Assembly: GCA_022842065.1 (NCBI GenBank)
Contig: JALHQH010000008.1
Location: forward strand, 186,001 to 250,000
Source: Caldilineaceae bacterium
GTDB taxonomy: Bacteria > Chloroflexota > Anaerolineae > Caldilineales > Caldilineaceae
DNA length: 64,000 nucleotides
Reading direction: 5' to 3'
In this document: positions 18,052 to 26,181 of the stretch, piece by piece
How positions within the stretch are numbered: position 1 is the stretch's first letter
How the letters are laid out: every line of letters begins with the position of its first letter
Program-made: the position numbers and the translations under genes
The notes under the pieces: generated by a model
Databases searched by the model: none
What the model was told of the DNA's origin: nothing
What the model saw: the letters and a program-made list of their open reading frames with translations, nothing else

Positions 18052-18408
18052 GATGATACAAACAACCAGTCAACTGCATGGCACAGCGACGCTACAGCGC
18101 CTGTGTGCTCTGGAACATCTTTATGAACAGGGCTACCAAGATCAGGTGGTTGACCTGACCGTACACAAGCTCCTGGAACACCAGGTGTAAAAAGAGGAAG
18201 CACAACTTGCCGCGTTGGCCCATGAGTTGAGTAGCTATGAAACGCGCTTTGGCATGGCTTCCGATCATTTTTTGCGCAGTATATGGCAGGTGAAATGGGT
18301 GACGATGCCGATCTCTTTGAGTGGCAAGTATTGTACCAGATGCAGCAACGGCTCCGTGATGAGCACCAAGTGAGTCTATCCGTGCCAATCCTCACCTTTA
18401 GGAGATAG
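18052..18408 (+). pseudogene. Broken small helical protein gene upstream of the gene at 18412
   Basis: ATG at 18052 starts MIQTTSQLHGTATLQRLC and LEHLYEQGYQDQVVDLTVHK, and stops at 18187-18189. The same frame continues as EEAQLAALAHELSSYETRFG. After an indel near 18290 another frame gives DDADLFEWQVLYQMQQRLRD and ends at 18408. Together these make a coherent helical protein of about 118 residues. The pattern resembles small conserved proteins of Chloroflexi that lie in front of a second gene, as an antitoxin would. Here it is inactivated by one stop and one frameshift, while the partner gene 3 bp downstream is intact. Confidence 0.6.
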
Positions 18409-18411
18409 CTT

Positions 18412-19221
18412 GTGCTGTTTCGCCTGCCGGCAAACTTTACAGATCGCCATAAACAGATTGCCCGGCGTTTTGTGCAGGGCGAAAAATTCACTCAACGTGA
18501 ACGCGCTTTACTCATAGAAACGTTTGATCTCCTCCATGGCGCAGAAATCATTAGCACGGATCGCGGGCAGCGCTTTGCTACAGTCTATGAACAGATCATT
18601 GAAGGACGTTTGGCAGATCAATATCTCCGTTCGTTACAGCACGCACAAAACATTGCCGGCGTAGCAGAACAACTGCGAGCGCAGGGATCACGACAAATTA
18701 TGCCCGCCCTGCAAGCGGCTGATCTGCTTGATCCGAATGAACCACTTTCATTCTACCTGCTTGCCTATTGTCTCTACTGGTGGTACGCTTTTGCCCGTGG
18801 CTATGCGTTTGAGGTCGAGGTGCTGCGTGATTTAGAGGTAGCCGGTATTCGTTATGTGGCGCACAATGTATTCGATTCATCGGCACGGCGATCACCCTTT
18901 GATCTAAGCGTTTTGGGCTTTCGGGGTGACATAAAAACGTCAACCTATTTTCTCAGCGTAGTGCGCACATCTGATCTACTGCATGATTTCTACATCGTAC
19001 GCTTCTCTGAACGTAAAGATAAACTTTGGATTGTTTTCTTAAAAGAGCCATTTTGGGTGCTCATTGATGCAGAAAAGCGCACTATGCAGACGGTTACGCT
19101 TGCTGAGCTTGTGGCAATATTACCGGGCGCGTTCCAATTGCGTCTACAAACCAATACGCTAATTGTTGTTGACTACGAAAGCTGGAAGCGGTTGGTGCTG
19201 GATGTCCAACGTGAGGAGTAG
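18412..19221 (+). CDS. Hypothetical protein with PD-(D/E)XK-like pattern
   Basis: The 269-residue protein starts at GTG, with AGGAGA 8 bp upstream. The middle holds FEVEVLRDLEVAGIRYV, then SPFDLSVLGFRGDIKTSTYF. The Glu, the Pro-Phe-Asp and the Asp-Ile-Lys are spaced as in PD-(D/E)XK nucleases. I do not recognise the family; a nuclease or nuclease-derived toxin is an inference from this pattern. It follows a broken small helical gene and is followed after 5 bp by another small gene, probably an operon. Its frame is fully intact although its upstream partner is dead. Confidence 0.6.
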   Translation: MLFRLPANFTDRHKQIARRFVQGEKFTQRERALLIETFDLLHGAEIISTDRGQRFATVYEQIIEGRLADQYLRSLQHAQNIAGVAEQLRAQGSRQIMPALQAADLLDPNEPLSFYLLAYCLYWWYAFARGYAFEVEVLRDLEVAGIRYVAHNVFDSSARRSPFDLSVLGFRGDIKTSTYFLSVVRTSDLLHDFYIVRFSERKDKLWIVFLKEPFWVLIDAEKRTMQTVTLAELVAILPGAFQLRLQTNTLIVVDYESWKRLVLDVQREE

Positions 19222-19226
19222 ATTGA

Positions 19227-19541
19227 ATGACTGACAATCGCAAACTAGAAGAGCTAAGCTGGCACGAACTTGAACAAGCCGTGACCACGTTTATCGCGGC
19301 TGATGGTCCTAACACCGATGATTTGGCGGCTGAAGACTTTTTTGCGCTGTGGGCACAGTTTGAACAAGCGCGCCAACAACGTGTGGTTGAGGTACAGGGG
19401 GAAATTGCCGGTGAGGAAATCGTCCTCTCGCTGGCATCTTCGACGATTGGCCAAATTACCATTGATGGGCCAGAGATCCAATTGCCGGACGGGACGCGCA
19501 TCATTTTGAACTTGAAATCACGACGGCGCAAGGCGGCATAA
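19227..19541 (+). CDS. Small acidic hypothetical protein
   Basis: 104 residues, not recognised. The N-terminal half is acidic and helical (ELEQAVTTFIAADGPNTDD); the C-terminal half looks beta-rich and ends in a basic tail (LNLKSRRRKAA). The start lies 5 bp after the stop of the previous gene, with GAGGAG in front of it, so the two are cotranscribed. A regulator or partner of the PD-(D/E)XK-like protein is possible but unsupported. Confidence 0.55.
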   Translation: MTDNRKLEELSWHELEQAVTTFIAADGPNTDDLAAEDFFALWAQFEQARQQRVVEVQGEIAGEEIVLSLASSTIGQITIDGPEIQLPDGTRIILNLKSRRRKAA

Positions 19542-19584
19542 GGTAAGTTTCGGCTCTGTTGAAGTAAGGAAAGGTTCAATGGCT

Positions 19585-19655
19585 ATACTCAACAGCATCA
19601 TAATCTATTATTTTTTAGTCGAGTAGAAATGTTAAAATATGATGCAGTTGAGTAT
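19585..19655. promoter_or_regulatory. 18-bp inverted repeat before a small gene (possible operator)
   Basis: ATACTCAACAGCATCATA (19585-19602) and TATGATGCAGTTGAGTAT (19638-19655) are reverse complements with one mismatch, separated by 35 AT-rich bases. The element ends 32 bp before the gene at 19688. It could bind a repressor or be another dispersed palindrome. Confidence 0.4.
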
Positions 19656-19687
19656 AAACCACACGATACCGCAGCCGAGCACAAATC

Positions 19688-19996
19688 ATGACAAAACGCC
19701 CACCCTACGTTTGGGACTACGACATTTCTGAAACGCAATTTGACCAACTGCTTACTGGTGAACTCACCATTGGGCGGCTTGACCGCGAGTGGGCTGCGCT
19801 GCGTTTGCTCGAATATGCGCCTTATCGTGAAATTATCGGCAAGTTGGGGTTTCGGGCTTTGATCGATGGCTGGCCAACGTGGCGCAAGCGCATCCGTTCG
19901 GAAAGCCGTAAACGTGGCTTCGACTTTCTGGTCGAGTGGCTATCGCATACTGCTTTCGGCTACCGAAGCGGATTGGCAATTGATTCGTTGGATTGA
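19688..19996 (+). CDS. Small hypothetical protein, antitoxin-like, with altered C-terminus
   Basis: 102 residues beginning KRPPYVWDYDISETQFDQL, then GRLDREWAALRLLEYAPYRE and WRKRIRSESRKRGFDFLVEW. Similar short proteins occur in Chloroflexi and cyanobacteria, often beside nucleotidyltransferase-type toxins; that link is from memory and weak. After LVEW the frame ends in a low-quality tail, while another frame reads SATEADWQLIRWIDAPPVVD and stops at 20041 inside repeat copy B. This suggests fusion of two remnants or a frameshift near the C-terminus. Confidence 0.45.
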   Translation: MTKRPPYVWDYDISETQFDQLLTGELTIGRLDREWAALRLLEYAPYREIIGKLGFRALIDGWPTWRKRIRSESRKRGFDFLVEWLSHTAFGYRSGLAIDSLD

Positions 19997-20035
19997 TGCG
20001 CCACCGGTAGTGGACTTCCTGCACGATCTGCGAAC

Positions 20036-20132
20036 CTTATAGATAACACAATCAAACCTGGCACAATCGTGTACTGCGCATCCCCTGATGCGCAGCCCGC
20101 TTTGTGTCAACTCTATTTGCTTTGTCTATTAG
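20036..20132. repeat. 97-bp MITE-like repeat, copy B
   Basis: Begins CTTATAGATAACACAA and ends TTTGCTTTGTCTATTAG. The core GGCACAATCGTGTACTGCGC and TCCCCTGATGCGCAG matches copies A and C. 20133-20290 shows no further feature beyond a leader for the channel gene. Confidence 0.8.
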
Positions 20133-20290
20133 GCGAATCTTTAATTACACCAAACGGCGCCATAAAGTAACACTTTCCCAGGTGAAAATAGGTTGCTTTA
20201 TGTGCTGCCGTGGCGTATATGTAGGAGGCTTTTATCGCTTGCTTCATCAAAACTGCCGCACTTTGTTAAGGAACGTTTCAATCCACCAGC

Positions 20291-21421
20291 ATGACCATCT
20301 TTCTTAACTTTTTTCGCCGTATTTTCGCCCTGCGCCAACAGCTAACGCGCTCGGACCTGCTGCCGCCGGCGCTGTTGACCCTGGTGCTGCTGGCGATTGG
20401 GGCCTCCACCTATGCGCACCTCGAAGGCTGGTCCTGGCTGGATGCGCTCTATGCCACGGTGATTACGATGACCACCGTGGGCTATGGTGATCTCGCGCCG
20501 CGCACCCCAGCGGGCCGGCTCTTTGCCATCTTTTTTACGATGATCGCCATCGGGGTGGCCGGCTATACTATCTCCACCTTTGCGGCCTATAGTATCGAAA
20601 GCCGGCCGCGCAAAATCGCGGCTAAGTATCGGAAACGGCGTATGAATCGGATTGCTGCTCTGCAACAACATTATATTCTCTGTGGGGCCGACATGCTTGG
20701 CCTGCGCATTGCCGAGGAATTTTACCTCTCAGGCACCCCCTATATCATCATTGACCCCGACGCCGAACAGCTTAAAAAGGCGCTGCTCTTTTCCCACCCC
20801 GAATACTTGCAGCAAAAGGTGCAGAGTATTGTCGACATTTCCCATGTTGATCTGAGCCACTACGAGGAGAAGAGCCTGGCCGAGTTGGGTGACCTGCTGC
20901 AAACCCCCTATCTCTTGGCTGATCCCACCGATGACTATGTGCTGATCCAGGCCGGGATCGAGCGGGCCGCGGGGCTGATCGCCGCCATGCCCGATGACCG
21001 CGATAACCTCTCGATTGTGATCGGTGCCCGCGCATTATCGAGACGCGGCGGTAATCACAATCTGCGGATTATGGCACGCACCGAAGATGTGCTGCACATG
21101 CGCAAGTTGAAGCTGGCGGGGGCGGATACCATTCGCAATCCAGCACTGATGGGGGGTCTGGAGATGGCGCAGCACATGACTGACCCGGAAGTGGGCAACT
21201 GGTGGTACTCGCAGATCGCCACCAAACAGAAAGGCCATCTCCAATTGCGCCAGATCAGCCTGGCCGAACGACCCGCTTGGGTAGGCAAAACGGTGAGCCA
21301 ACTGCATGAGAGTGAACAATTAATGGTGCTGGCGATCAAGCGCAACGATGACTTTTTGTCACCGCCTGCCCATGATGCGGTTTTGCTAGTGGCTGATATT
21401 GCGATTGTGATGGGTGGGTAG
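20291..21421 (+). CDS. Potassium channel protein with RCK/TrkA-N domain
   Basis: The 376-residue protein has two membrane helices around the pore loop, with the potassium selectivity filter TTVGYGD at residues 61-67. A cytoplasmic RCK module follows: a Rossmann-type start (HYILCGADMLGLRIAEEF), IIDPDAEQL, and a C-terminal RCK/TrkA-C-like part (ERPAWVGKTVSQLHESEQ). Two-helix channels of this kind assemble as tetramers and are gated by ligands bound to the RCK ring. The glycine-rich Rossmann loop is partly changed (CGADMLG instead of GxGxxG), so nucleotide binding is uncertain. The gene stands alone and has no convincing ribosome-binding site. Confidence 0.9.
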   Translation: MTIFLNFFRRIFALRQQLTRSDLLPPALLTLVLLAIGASTYAHLEGWSWLDALYATVITMTTVGYGDLAPRTPAGRLFAIFFTMIAIGVAGYTISTFAAYSIESRPRKIAAKYRKRRMNRIAALQQHYILCGADMLGLRIAEEFYLSGTPYIIIDPDAEQLKKALLFSHPEYLQQKVQSIVDISHVDLSHYEEKSLAELGDLLQTPYLLADPTDDYVLIQAGIERAAGLIAAMPDDRDNLSIVIGARALSRRGGNHNLRIMARTEDVLHMRKLKLAGADTIRNPALMGGLEMAQHMTDPEVGNWWYSQIATKQKGHLQLRQISLAERPAWVGKTVSQLHESEQLMVLAIKRNDDFLSPPAHDAVLLVADIAIVMGG

Positions 21422-21429
21422 GGCAATTT

Positions 21430-21491
21430 GTTAAAGATTACTTAACCAACTGTTTACAGTTTGATTAACTCAGGTTAACTCCTGTTTGTTA
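21430..21491 (+). promoter_or_regulatory. Pho-box-like array of 11-bp direct repeats upstream of phoX
   Basis: Six heptamers occur exactly every 11 bp: GTTAAAG, CTTAACC, GTTTACA, GATTAAC, GTTAACT and TTTGTTA at 21430, 21441, 21452, 21463, 21474 and 21485. This 7+4 phasing is that of PhoB/PhoP operators in other bacteria. It lies 55 bp before a PhoX phosphatase gene, as expected for phosphate-starvation control. Confidence 0.65.
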
Positions 21492-21545
21492 GGGTTGCTA
21501 CGCAGCGTATTTCTGTACAAGTAATCCTAATGAGCAGGAGAGAAC

Positions 21546-23291
21546 ATGAATTCTGAACAAACCACCACTGATCGCAGTCTGTGGCATCGCTTGGTCAATG
21601 GCAAGCTGGATCGCCGCAATCTGCTGAAGGGCATGGCAATCAGTGCCGGTGCCACCGTCGCCGCTGGTGCCCCCTTGCAACTGCGTAACGGTTCTGTTAC
21701 TCAAAACACGGTTGCCGCGGCCCCCCTCGCCAATCCCCGCCTGATCTTTTCACCAATTGGCCCTTCCACCGAAGACGAATTGGTTTTGCCCGAAGGTTAT
21801 ACTTATCAAGTGGTTGCCCCTTGGGGTTTAGAGCTCGGCAATGGCCAGACGGTTGGCTTCAATCATGATTGGGTCGGCTTTTACCCGGTTGACCTGTTGG
21901 AAGTTGGCCTGGATCTGAGCGCCGGTTACAATGGCTATCTGCCCACCGGTGCTTCGAGCACAGAGGGCATCTTGGTGATCAACCACGAATATGTCAACCC
22001 CATGTTTGTCAGCGAGTTGGCCGCGGATGCCACCGAAAAGACCCCCGAACAGATTGCCATCGAGCAAGCTGCGGTTGGGATGAGTGTCTTGCACATCAAA
22101 CAGGATGCTGAAGGCAAGTGGGCGCTAGTCGAAGGCTCCGCCAATACCCGCCGCATTGATGCCACCACGCCAATTACGCTGACCGGCCCGGCGGCTGAGA
22201 TTGATGGCGGCCCGGAAGCAATTGGCACACTGGCCAATTGCTCCGGTGGCATGACCCCGTGGGGTACTGCCCTGAGCTGTGAAGAAAACTTCCAGGATTA
22301 CCCGGCCGCCCTCCCTGCCGGTTATGGTTGGGACGAGACTGTTTACGGCAAGAAGCATTATGGCTGGGTGGTCGAAGTGGATCCCTTTGATGCCACCGCC
22401 ACCCCACGCAAACACACCGCCATGGGCCGTTTCCGCCATGAAAATGTGGCGATTGCGATTGGCAGCGACAATACCGTCGTCGCCTACATGGGTGATGATC
22501 GCGCCGATTCCTGTGTCTACAAGTTTGTGGCCGACAAAAAATTGAGCGGCGACCGCGCCGAGGATATGACGATCTTGGAAAGCGGCAAACTCTATGTGGC
22601 TGACTTTGCCAATGGCGCCTGGATTCTGCTCGATTACGATAGCCAAGCCGCCCTGCAAGAAGCCGTGGATGGTGATGATCAACCCCTCTTCACCTCGCAG
22701 GTGGATGTGTTGGCTGATTGCCGCGCCGCGGCGTTGGCCGTGCGTGGCACCCCAGTCGATCGCCCGGAAGATATCGAAATTAATCCGGTTGATGGCAGTA
22801 TCTTTGTGGCGCTGACCAACAACACTGGTCACGGCAACTTCTATGGTCAGATTGTGCGCCTCTTTGAAACTGACAACAATCCGGCTAGCGAAACCTTCGA
22901 ATGGAATATCTTTGCCGTTGGCGGTCCCCAAAGCGGCTTTGGCTCGCCCGACAACCTGATCTTTGATGGTGAAGGCAATCTGTGGATGGTGACCGATATC
23001 TCCTCCTCACGCCTAAACAAGGGCATTTACAAGTTTCAGGGCAACAATGGCCTGTTCTTCTTCCGCACCGACGGTCCCTTTGCTGGGATCGCCTACCAGT
23101 TTGCTTCCGGCCCGGTGGAATGCGAATTGACTGGTCCAGCTTGGACACCTGATGGCAAGACGCTCTTCCTCTCGATTCAACATCCCGGCGAAGAGTCGGA
23201 AGCGATCGATGCGGCGAGCAGCCATTGGCCCAATGGCGGCACGGAAATCCCGCGCCCGGCCACTGTTGCCATTACCGGTTTTCCTGGTTGA
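21546..23291 (+). CDS. phoX: PhoX-family (DUF839) alkaline phosphatase, Tat-exported
   Basis: The 581-residue protein starts with a twin-arginine signal (LDRRNLLKGMAISAGATVAA) and continues as a DUF839/PhoX beta-propeller: LPEGYTYQVVAPWG, LVINHEYVNP, NCSGGMTPWGTALSCEENFQ, GWVVEVDPFD, and a C-terminal LFLSIQHPGE. PhoX enzymes are calcium- and iron-dependent monoesterases that release phosphate outside the cell; the Cys in NCSGGMTPWGT and the CEEN acidic residues are family-typical metal-site positions. AGGAGA lies 8 bp before the ATG. The phased repeats upstream suggest induction by phosphate limitation. Other DUF839 proteins have unknown activities, but the motifs and regulation favour PhoX. 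Confidence 0.85.
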   Translation: MNSEQTTTDRSLWHRLVNGKLDRRNLLKGMAISAGATVAAGAPLQLRNGSVTQNTVAAAPLANPRLIFSPIGPSTEDELVLPEGYTYQVVAPWGLELGNGQTVGFNHDWVGFYPVDLLEVGLDLSAGYNGYLPTGASSTEGILVINHEYVNPMFVSELAADATEKTPEQIAIEQAAVGMSVLHIKQDAEGKWALVEGSANTRRIDATTPITLTGPAAEIDGGPEAIGTLANCSGGMTPWGTALSCEENFQDYPAALPAGYGWDETVYGKKHYGWVVEVDPFDATATPRKHTAMGRFRHENVAIAIGSDNTVVAYMGDDRADSCVYKFVADKKLSGDRAEDMTILESGKLYVADFANGAWILLDYDSQAALQEAVDGDDQPLFTSQVDVLADCRAAALAVRGTPVDRPEDIEINPVDGSIFVALTNNTGHGNFYGQIVRLFETDNNPASETFEWNIFAVGGPQSGFGSPDNLIFDGEGNLWMVTDISSSRLNKGIYKFQGNNGLFFFRTDGPFAGIAYQFASGPVECELTGPAWTPDGKTLFLSIQHPGEESEAIDAASSHWPNGGTEIPRPATVAITGFPG

Positions 23292-23304
23292 GTAGATGCT
23301 AATT

Positions 23305-23353
23305 AATAATTAATGGAAAACAATTAATCATTAATTGTTTTCCATTAATTATT
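23305..23353. repeat. AT-rich perfect palindrome, 24-bp arms
   Basis: Arms 23305-23328 and 23330-23353 are separated by one base (contains TTAATGGAAAACAATTAAT). It sits 14 bp after phoX. The sequence TAATTGTTTTCCATTAATTA recurs at 36755-36774. Confidence 0.8.
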
Positions 23354-23412
23354 GAAATTATTGAAGTGTCTGCAACGCAGAACATCGAGACTTTTTTGTC
23401 GATACGAACGAC

Positions 23413-23509
23413 CTTATAGATAACACAACTAAACGTGGCACAATTGTGTACTGTGCATCCCCTGATGCACAGAGCGCTTTGTGTCAACTCTATTTGTTTT
23501 GTCTATTAG
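23413..23509. repeat. 97-bp MITE-like repeat, copy C
   Basis: Begins CTTATAGATAACACAA and ends TTTTGTCTATTAG, very close to copy B; the inner hairpin is ACTGTGCATCCCCTGATGCA. Same length as copies A and B. Confidence 0.8.
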
Positions 23510-23562
23510 TGCCTAAATAATGGCTAATCATTAACTATTGCACTGTTTGCAGGAAGTAACCG

Positions 23563-23874
23563 ATGCATATGACCGCAGAATTTGTCCACGAACAGACGCT
23601 AATTGGGGCGGTGGACAGTTATTTGAAAGAGCTAGTTCACGTCCGCCCCTTTCTTGTGCAACGCTATGCTGATGTATTGGAAGGGATGAGCGAACGTTGG
23701 TTGGCGCAGACGGGCAGCAATGAGTTAAATGCGCTCGACAAAGCGTGGCTCACCGATTACATCGCGGCCGCAGCTGATCAGCAATTGACCCTGACTGCAT
23801 TACAAGATTTTTACCGTTGGGCGATCCAAGGCAACTTGGTTACCCAAAATCCTTTTTCTGCGCCAAGCGAGTAA
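23563..23874 (+). CDS. Truncated integrase-like protein (core-binding domain only)
   Basis: 103 residues. The pattern VDSYLKELVHVRPFLVQRYA, DKAWLTDYIAA, LTALQDFYRWAIQGN and NPFSAPSE matches the N-terminal SAM-like, DNA-binding domain of tyrosine recombinases (XerC/D type), which normally continues from NP into the catalytic domain. Here a stop follows, and no Arg/His/Tyr catalytic part is present downstream, where a YceI gene begins 5 bp later. It could be a remnant or a free-standing DNA-binding protein. It lies 54 bp after MITE copy C. Confidence 0.55.
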   Translation: MHMTAEFVHEQTLIGAVDSYLKELVHVRPFLVQRYADVLEGMSERWLAQTGSNELNALDKAWLTDYIAAAADQQLTLTALQDFYRWAIQGNLVTQNPFSAPSE

Positions 23875-23879
23875 CGTTT

Positions 23880-24539
23880 ATGGGTAGGATACTTTTGCTT
23901 GCCATCAGCGTGGCGCTCCTCACCGGCTGCGCGATCAGCACCCCGCTGATTCGGGATACCCGTACCCCGGCTGTTTCAGCGACCCCCACCAGCAACATAA
24001 TCCGCTATCGCTTGCTGCCCACCGAATCCAAGGCACTTTTTGTCGCGCGTGAGCATTATCTCAAGCCGGAACCGCGGCTCGACAATGTAATCGGCGTCAC
24101 CACTGCGCTGACCGGGACAATTGCCCTCGATCCCCAGCAGCCAGCGGCAGTGCAGATGAGCACGATCAGCGTCAACCTCTTTGCCCTGGACATGCAAAAT
24201 GATGAGTTGGAGGGAGTGCTCCGCTACACCTATTTGCAATCCGACCTCTTTCCGCTTGCCACCTTTACGCCATTGCGCTATGCGGGGCTACCTGCGGTCT
24301 GCACCGGCAATGAAGAATTGACCTTCACAATTACGGGCAATCTCGTCATTCGTGACATTTTACAGGAAATTACTTTTGCTGTGATTGCCAGGATCGAGGA
24401 TGGTCTACTGCGCGGCACCGCAACAACCAGGGTGCCTATGACCGCCTTTGGGGTTGAACCGCCCAACAAAGTGGGTATCTCATGGGTAGAAGAAGAAGTG
24501 AGGATTGACGTGAAATTTGTGGCCGCGCCGGAGCGCTAA
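23880..24539 (+). CDS. YceI-family lipoprotein
   Basis: The 219-residue protein begins with a lipoprotein signal peptide (LLAISVALLTGC, Cys19). A YceI-like lipocalin-type beta barrel follows: SKALFVAREHYLK, ALTGTIALDP, DLFPLATFTPL, ITGNLVIRDILQEITFAV, VPMTAFGVEPP. YceI proteins bind isoprenoid-type lipids in an extracytoplasmic barrel; the exact ligand is unknown. I chose the ATG 5 bp after the integrase-like gene because it starts directly at the signal peptide. Confidence 0.85.
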   Translation: MGRILLLAISVALLTGCAISTPLIRDTRTPAVSATPTSNIIRYRLLPTESKALFVAREHYLKPEPRLDNVIGVTTALTGTIALDPQQPAAVQMSTISVNLFALDMQNDELEGVLRYTYLQSDLFPLATFTPLRYAGLPAVCTGNEELTFTITGNLVIRDILQEITFAVIARIEDGLLRGTATTRVPMTAFGVEPPNKVGISWVEEEVRIDVKFVAAPER

Positions 24540-24611
24540 CAAAGGTCATAATATAATCTATCGCTGAATCCACTTGGAAAAGTGGCGCAGATCGGGTAGG
24601 ATCAACGCGAT

Positions 24612-26060
24612 ATGACTACCGTCCTGCCGCCACCTGCCGTTGCACGCCGTTGCCAAATCGGTCAACAATTGTTACTGCTGCTCTCTTTTGTCGGCAGTGC
24701 GTTGCTGATCATGCCCCTTTCGCTCTTTGTCTTTGACAATGATGAAGGCATCAATGTCATCAAAGCGACGCTGCTGGCCGATGGTTATCCCCTTTACACC
24801 CAAACCTGGAGTGACCAACCCCCCGTCTTTACCCAACTTTTACAATGGAGCTTTGCCCTCTTTGGCGAGACCATGCTGACGGCACGCCTGTTGGTGCTCC
24901 TCTTAACCACCCTCTTCATCTGGGCCTATACCAGTACGATTCGCCTGCACCTGGGCCTGGCCGGCGCATGGGTAGCGCTCTTACTGCTGCTGCTCTCCGA
25001 TAACTTTCTGCGCCTGAGCGTCTCGGTGATGATCGGTCTGCCGGCGCTGAGTTTTGCGATGGTCGCAATCTATCTGTTACAGCGTTATAAACGGCGACCG
25101 GCAACTTGGTTGCTGGTCGGTGCAGGGCTGCTCATGGCAATCTCGATGCAGACCAAGTTTTACACTGCGGTGCTCGCGCCGGTACTTTTTTTCGATCTGC
25201 TGGACTTTGGCCAGGCTTGGCGCAGTGATCCAACCCGTTTTCGGCAACAACTGCGGGCGGCATTGCTGTGGGCAGTTGTTACCGGCCTTGGTTATCTGGC
25301 GATTGGTTTCTACTACCAGGCCTTTGATCTGGCGATGCTTTTCGGCGCGCATTTGAACCCGACCGTGCAAGCGGCCTATGCCGCTGATGGTGGGATTCAG
25401 GAGTTGTTGCGCTATCTGCTCTTTGACTATGGCCACTTACTGGCCGCGGCATTAGGCATCGGCGTCATCTGGGCGCGGCGGCTGGGACATGGGTTGTTAC
25501 CCTTGGGCTGGCTGCTCTTGGTGCTGCTGTTGCTGAGCAACCATCACCCCCTCTGGTACCATCACTATCAACTGCTGGCGATTCCGCTCTGTTGGCTGGG
25601 GGCTTACGCTGTGCTGCTGCTTCCAGCCCAGCCTCGACCGCAAGCGCGCCGCTTGGCCTTACCGGTTGTTATTTTGCTGGTCGGCTTGATCGTTCTCCGC
25701 GCCCAACGCACCATACCCGACTATAACCAGCGCGCTTACAACCAGGAACTCGTTGCGCTGCTTGCCACCGACGCGCCCAATACCCAGTGGGTCTTTGCCG
25801 ATCAGGCGATCTATCCCTTTTATGCCGGCTTGCGCGTGCCGCCGGAGATCGCCGTCTTTTCGCGCAAACGCTTCTTTGGCGAAAATCTTAACAACCAGAT
25901 CTTGCTTGATGTGATGGAGCGTTACCACCCCGAACAGGTGCTGCTCACCCGCTTCAAGGACGATCTCCTGGCTGACCCCGAATTTGCCGGTTATCTGGCC
26001 GCCCACTACACTAAGGTGCAGGAAGTGCCGGATTATGTTTACTATCGGGTAGCGCGGTAG
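24612..26060 (+). CDS. ArnT/PMT-like membrane glycosyltransferase
   Basis: The 482-residue protein has about ten hydrophobic helices. The external loop after helix 1 holds FDNDEGINV (Asp-Glu near residues 44-45), the acidic motif of GT39/GT83-type enzymes, followed by YPLYTQTWSDQPPVFTQLLQ, which resembles the family YxDyxDqkPP region. A short soluble tail ends the protein; the large beta domains of the other copies are absent. Likely transfers a sugar from a polyprenyl-phosphate carrier at the outer membrane face. The next gene is a larger member of the same superfamily. Confidence 0.85.
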   Translation: MTTVLPPPAVARRCQIGQQLLLLLSFVGSALLIMPLSLFVFDNDEGINVIKATLLADGYPLYTQTWSDQPPVFTQLLQWSFALFGETMLTARLLVLLLTTLFIWAYTSTIRLHLGLAGAWVALLLLLLSDNFLRLSVSVMIGLPALSFAMVAIYLLQRYKRRPATWLLVGAGLLMAISMQTKFYTAVLAPVLFFDLLDFGQAWRSDPTRFRQQLRAALLWAVVTGLGYLAIGFYYQAFDLAMLFGAHLNPTVQAAYAADGGIQELLRYLLFDYGHLLAAALGIGVIWARRLGHGLLPLGWLLLVLLLLSNHHPLWYHHYQLLAIPLCWLGAYAVLLLPAQPRPQARRLALPVVILLVGLIVLRAQRTIPDYNQRAYNQELVALLATDAPNTQWVFADQAIYPFYAGLRVPPEIAVFSRKRFFGENLNNQILLDVMERYHPEQVLLTRFKDDLLADPEFAGYLAAHYTKVQEVPDYVYYRVAR

Positions 26061-26061
26061 G

Positions 26062-26095
26062 TAGATCGGTAAATCGGTAAATCAGTAAATCGGTA
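26062..26095. repeat. 8-bp tandem repeat, four units
   Basis: TAGATCGG, TAAATCGG, TAAATCAG and TAAATCGG follow one another without gaps, directly after the glycosyltransferase stop codon. Confidence 0.75.
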
Positions 26096-26104
26096 TCCTG
26101 CTCG

Positions 26105-26125
26105 TTCCCACGCGGAGCGTGGGAA
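26105..26125. repeat. Dispersed REP-like hairpin
   Basis: TTCCCACGC and GCGTGGGAA around GGA form a 9-bp stem. The surrounding CTCGTTCCCACGCGGAGCGT and GGGAATGCC resemble a repeat I know to be scattered through many bacterial genomes. Confidence 0.6.
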
Positions 26126-26181
26126 TGCCGTCTGGACGCTTTGCATCCTGCAACCAGCTTAAGAAATGCACTCAGCGCGTT

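Noticed and set aside
20268..20290. GTTTCAATCC-like string resembling a CRISPR repeat end
   Set aside because: It occurs once, with no repetition on either side.
22125..22931. Long open frame on the minus strand
   Set aside because: It is antisense to phoX and its translation has no recognisable domain; a composition shadow.
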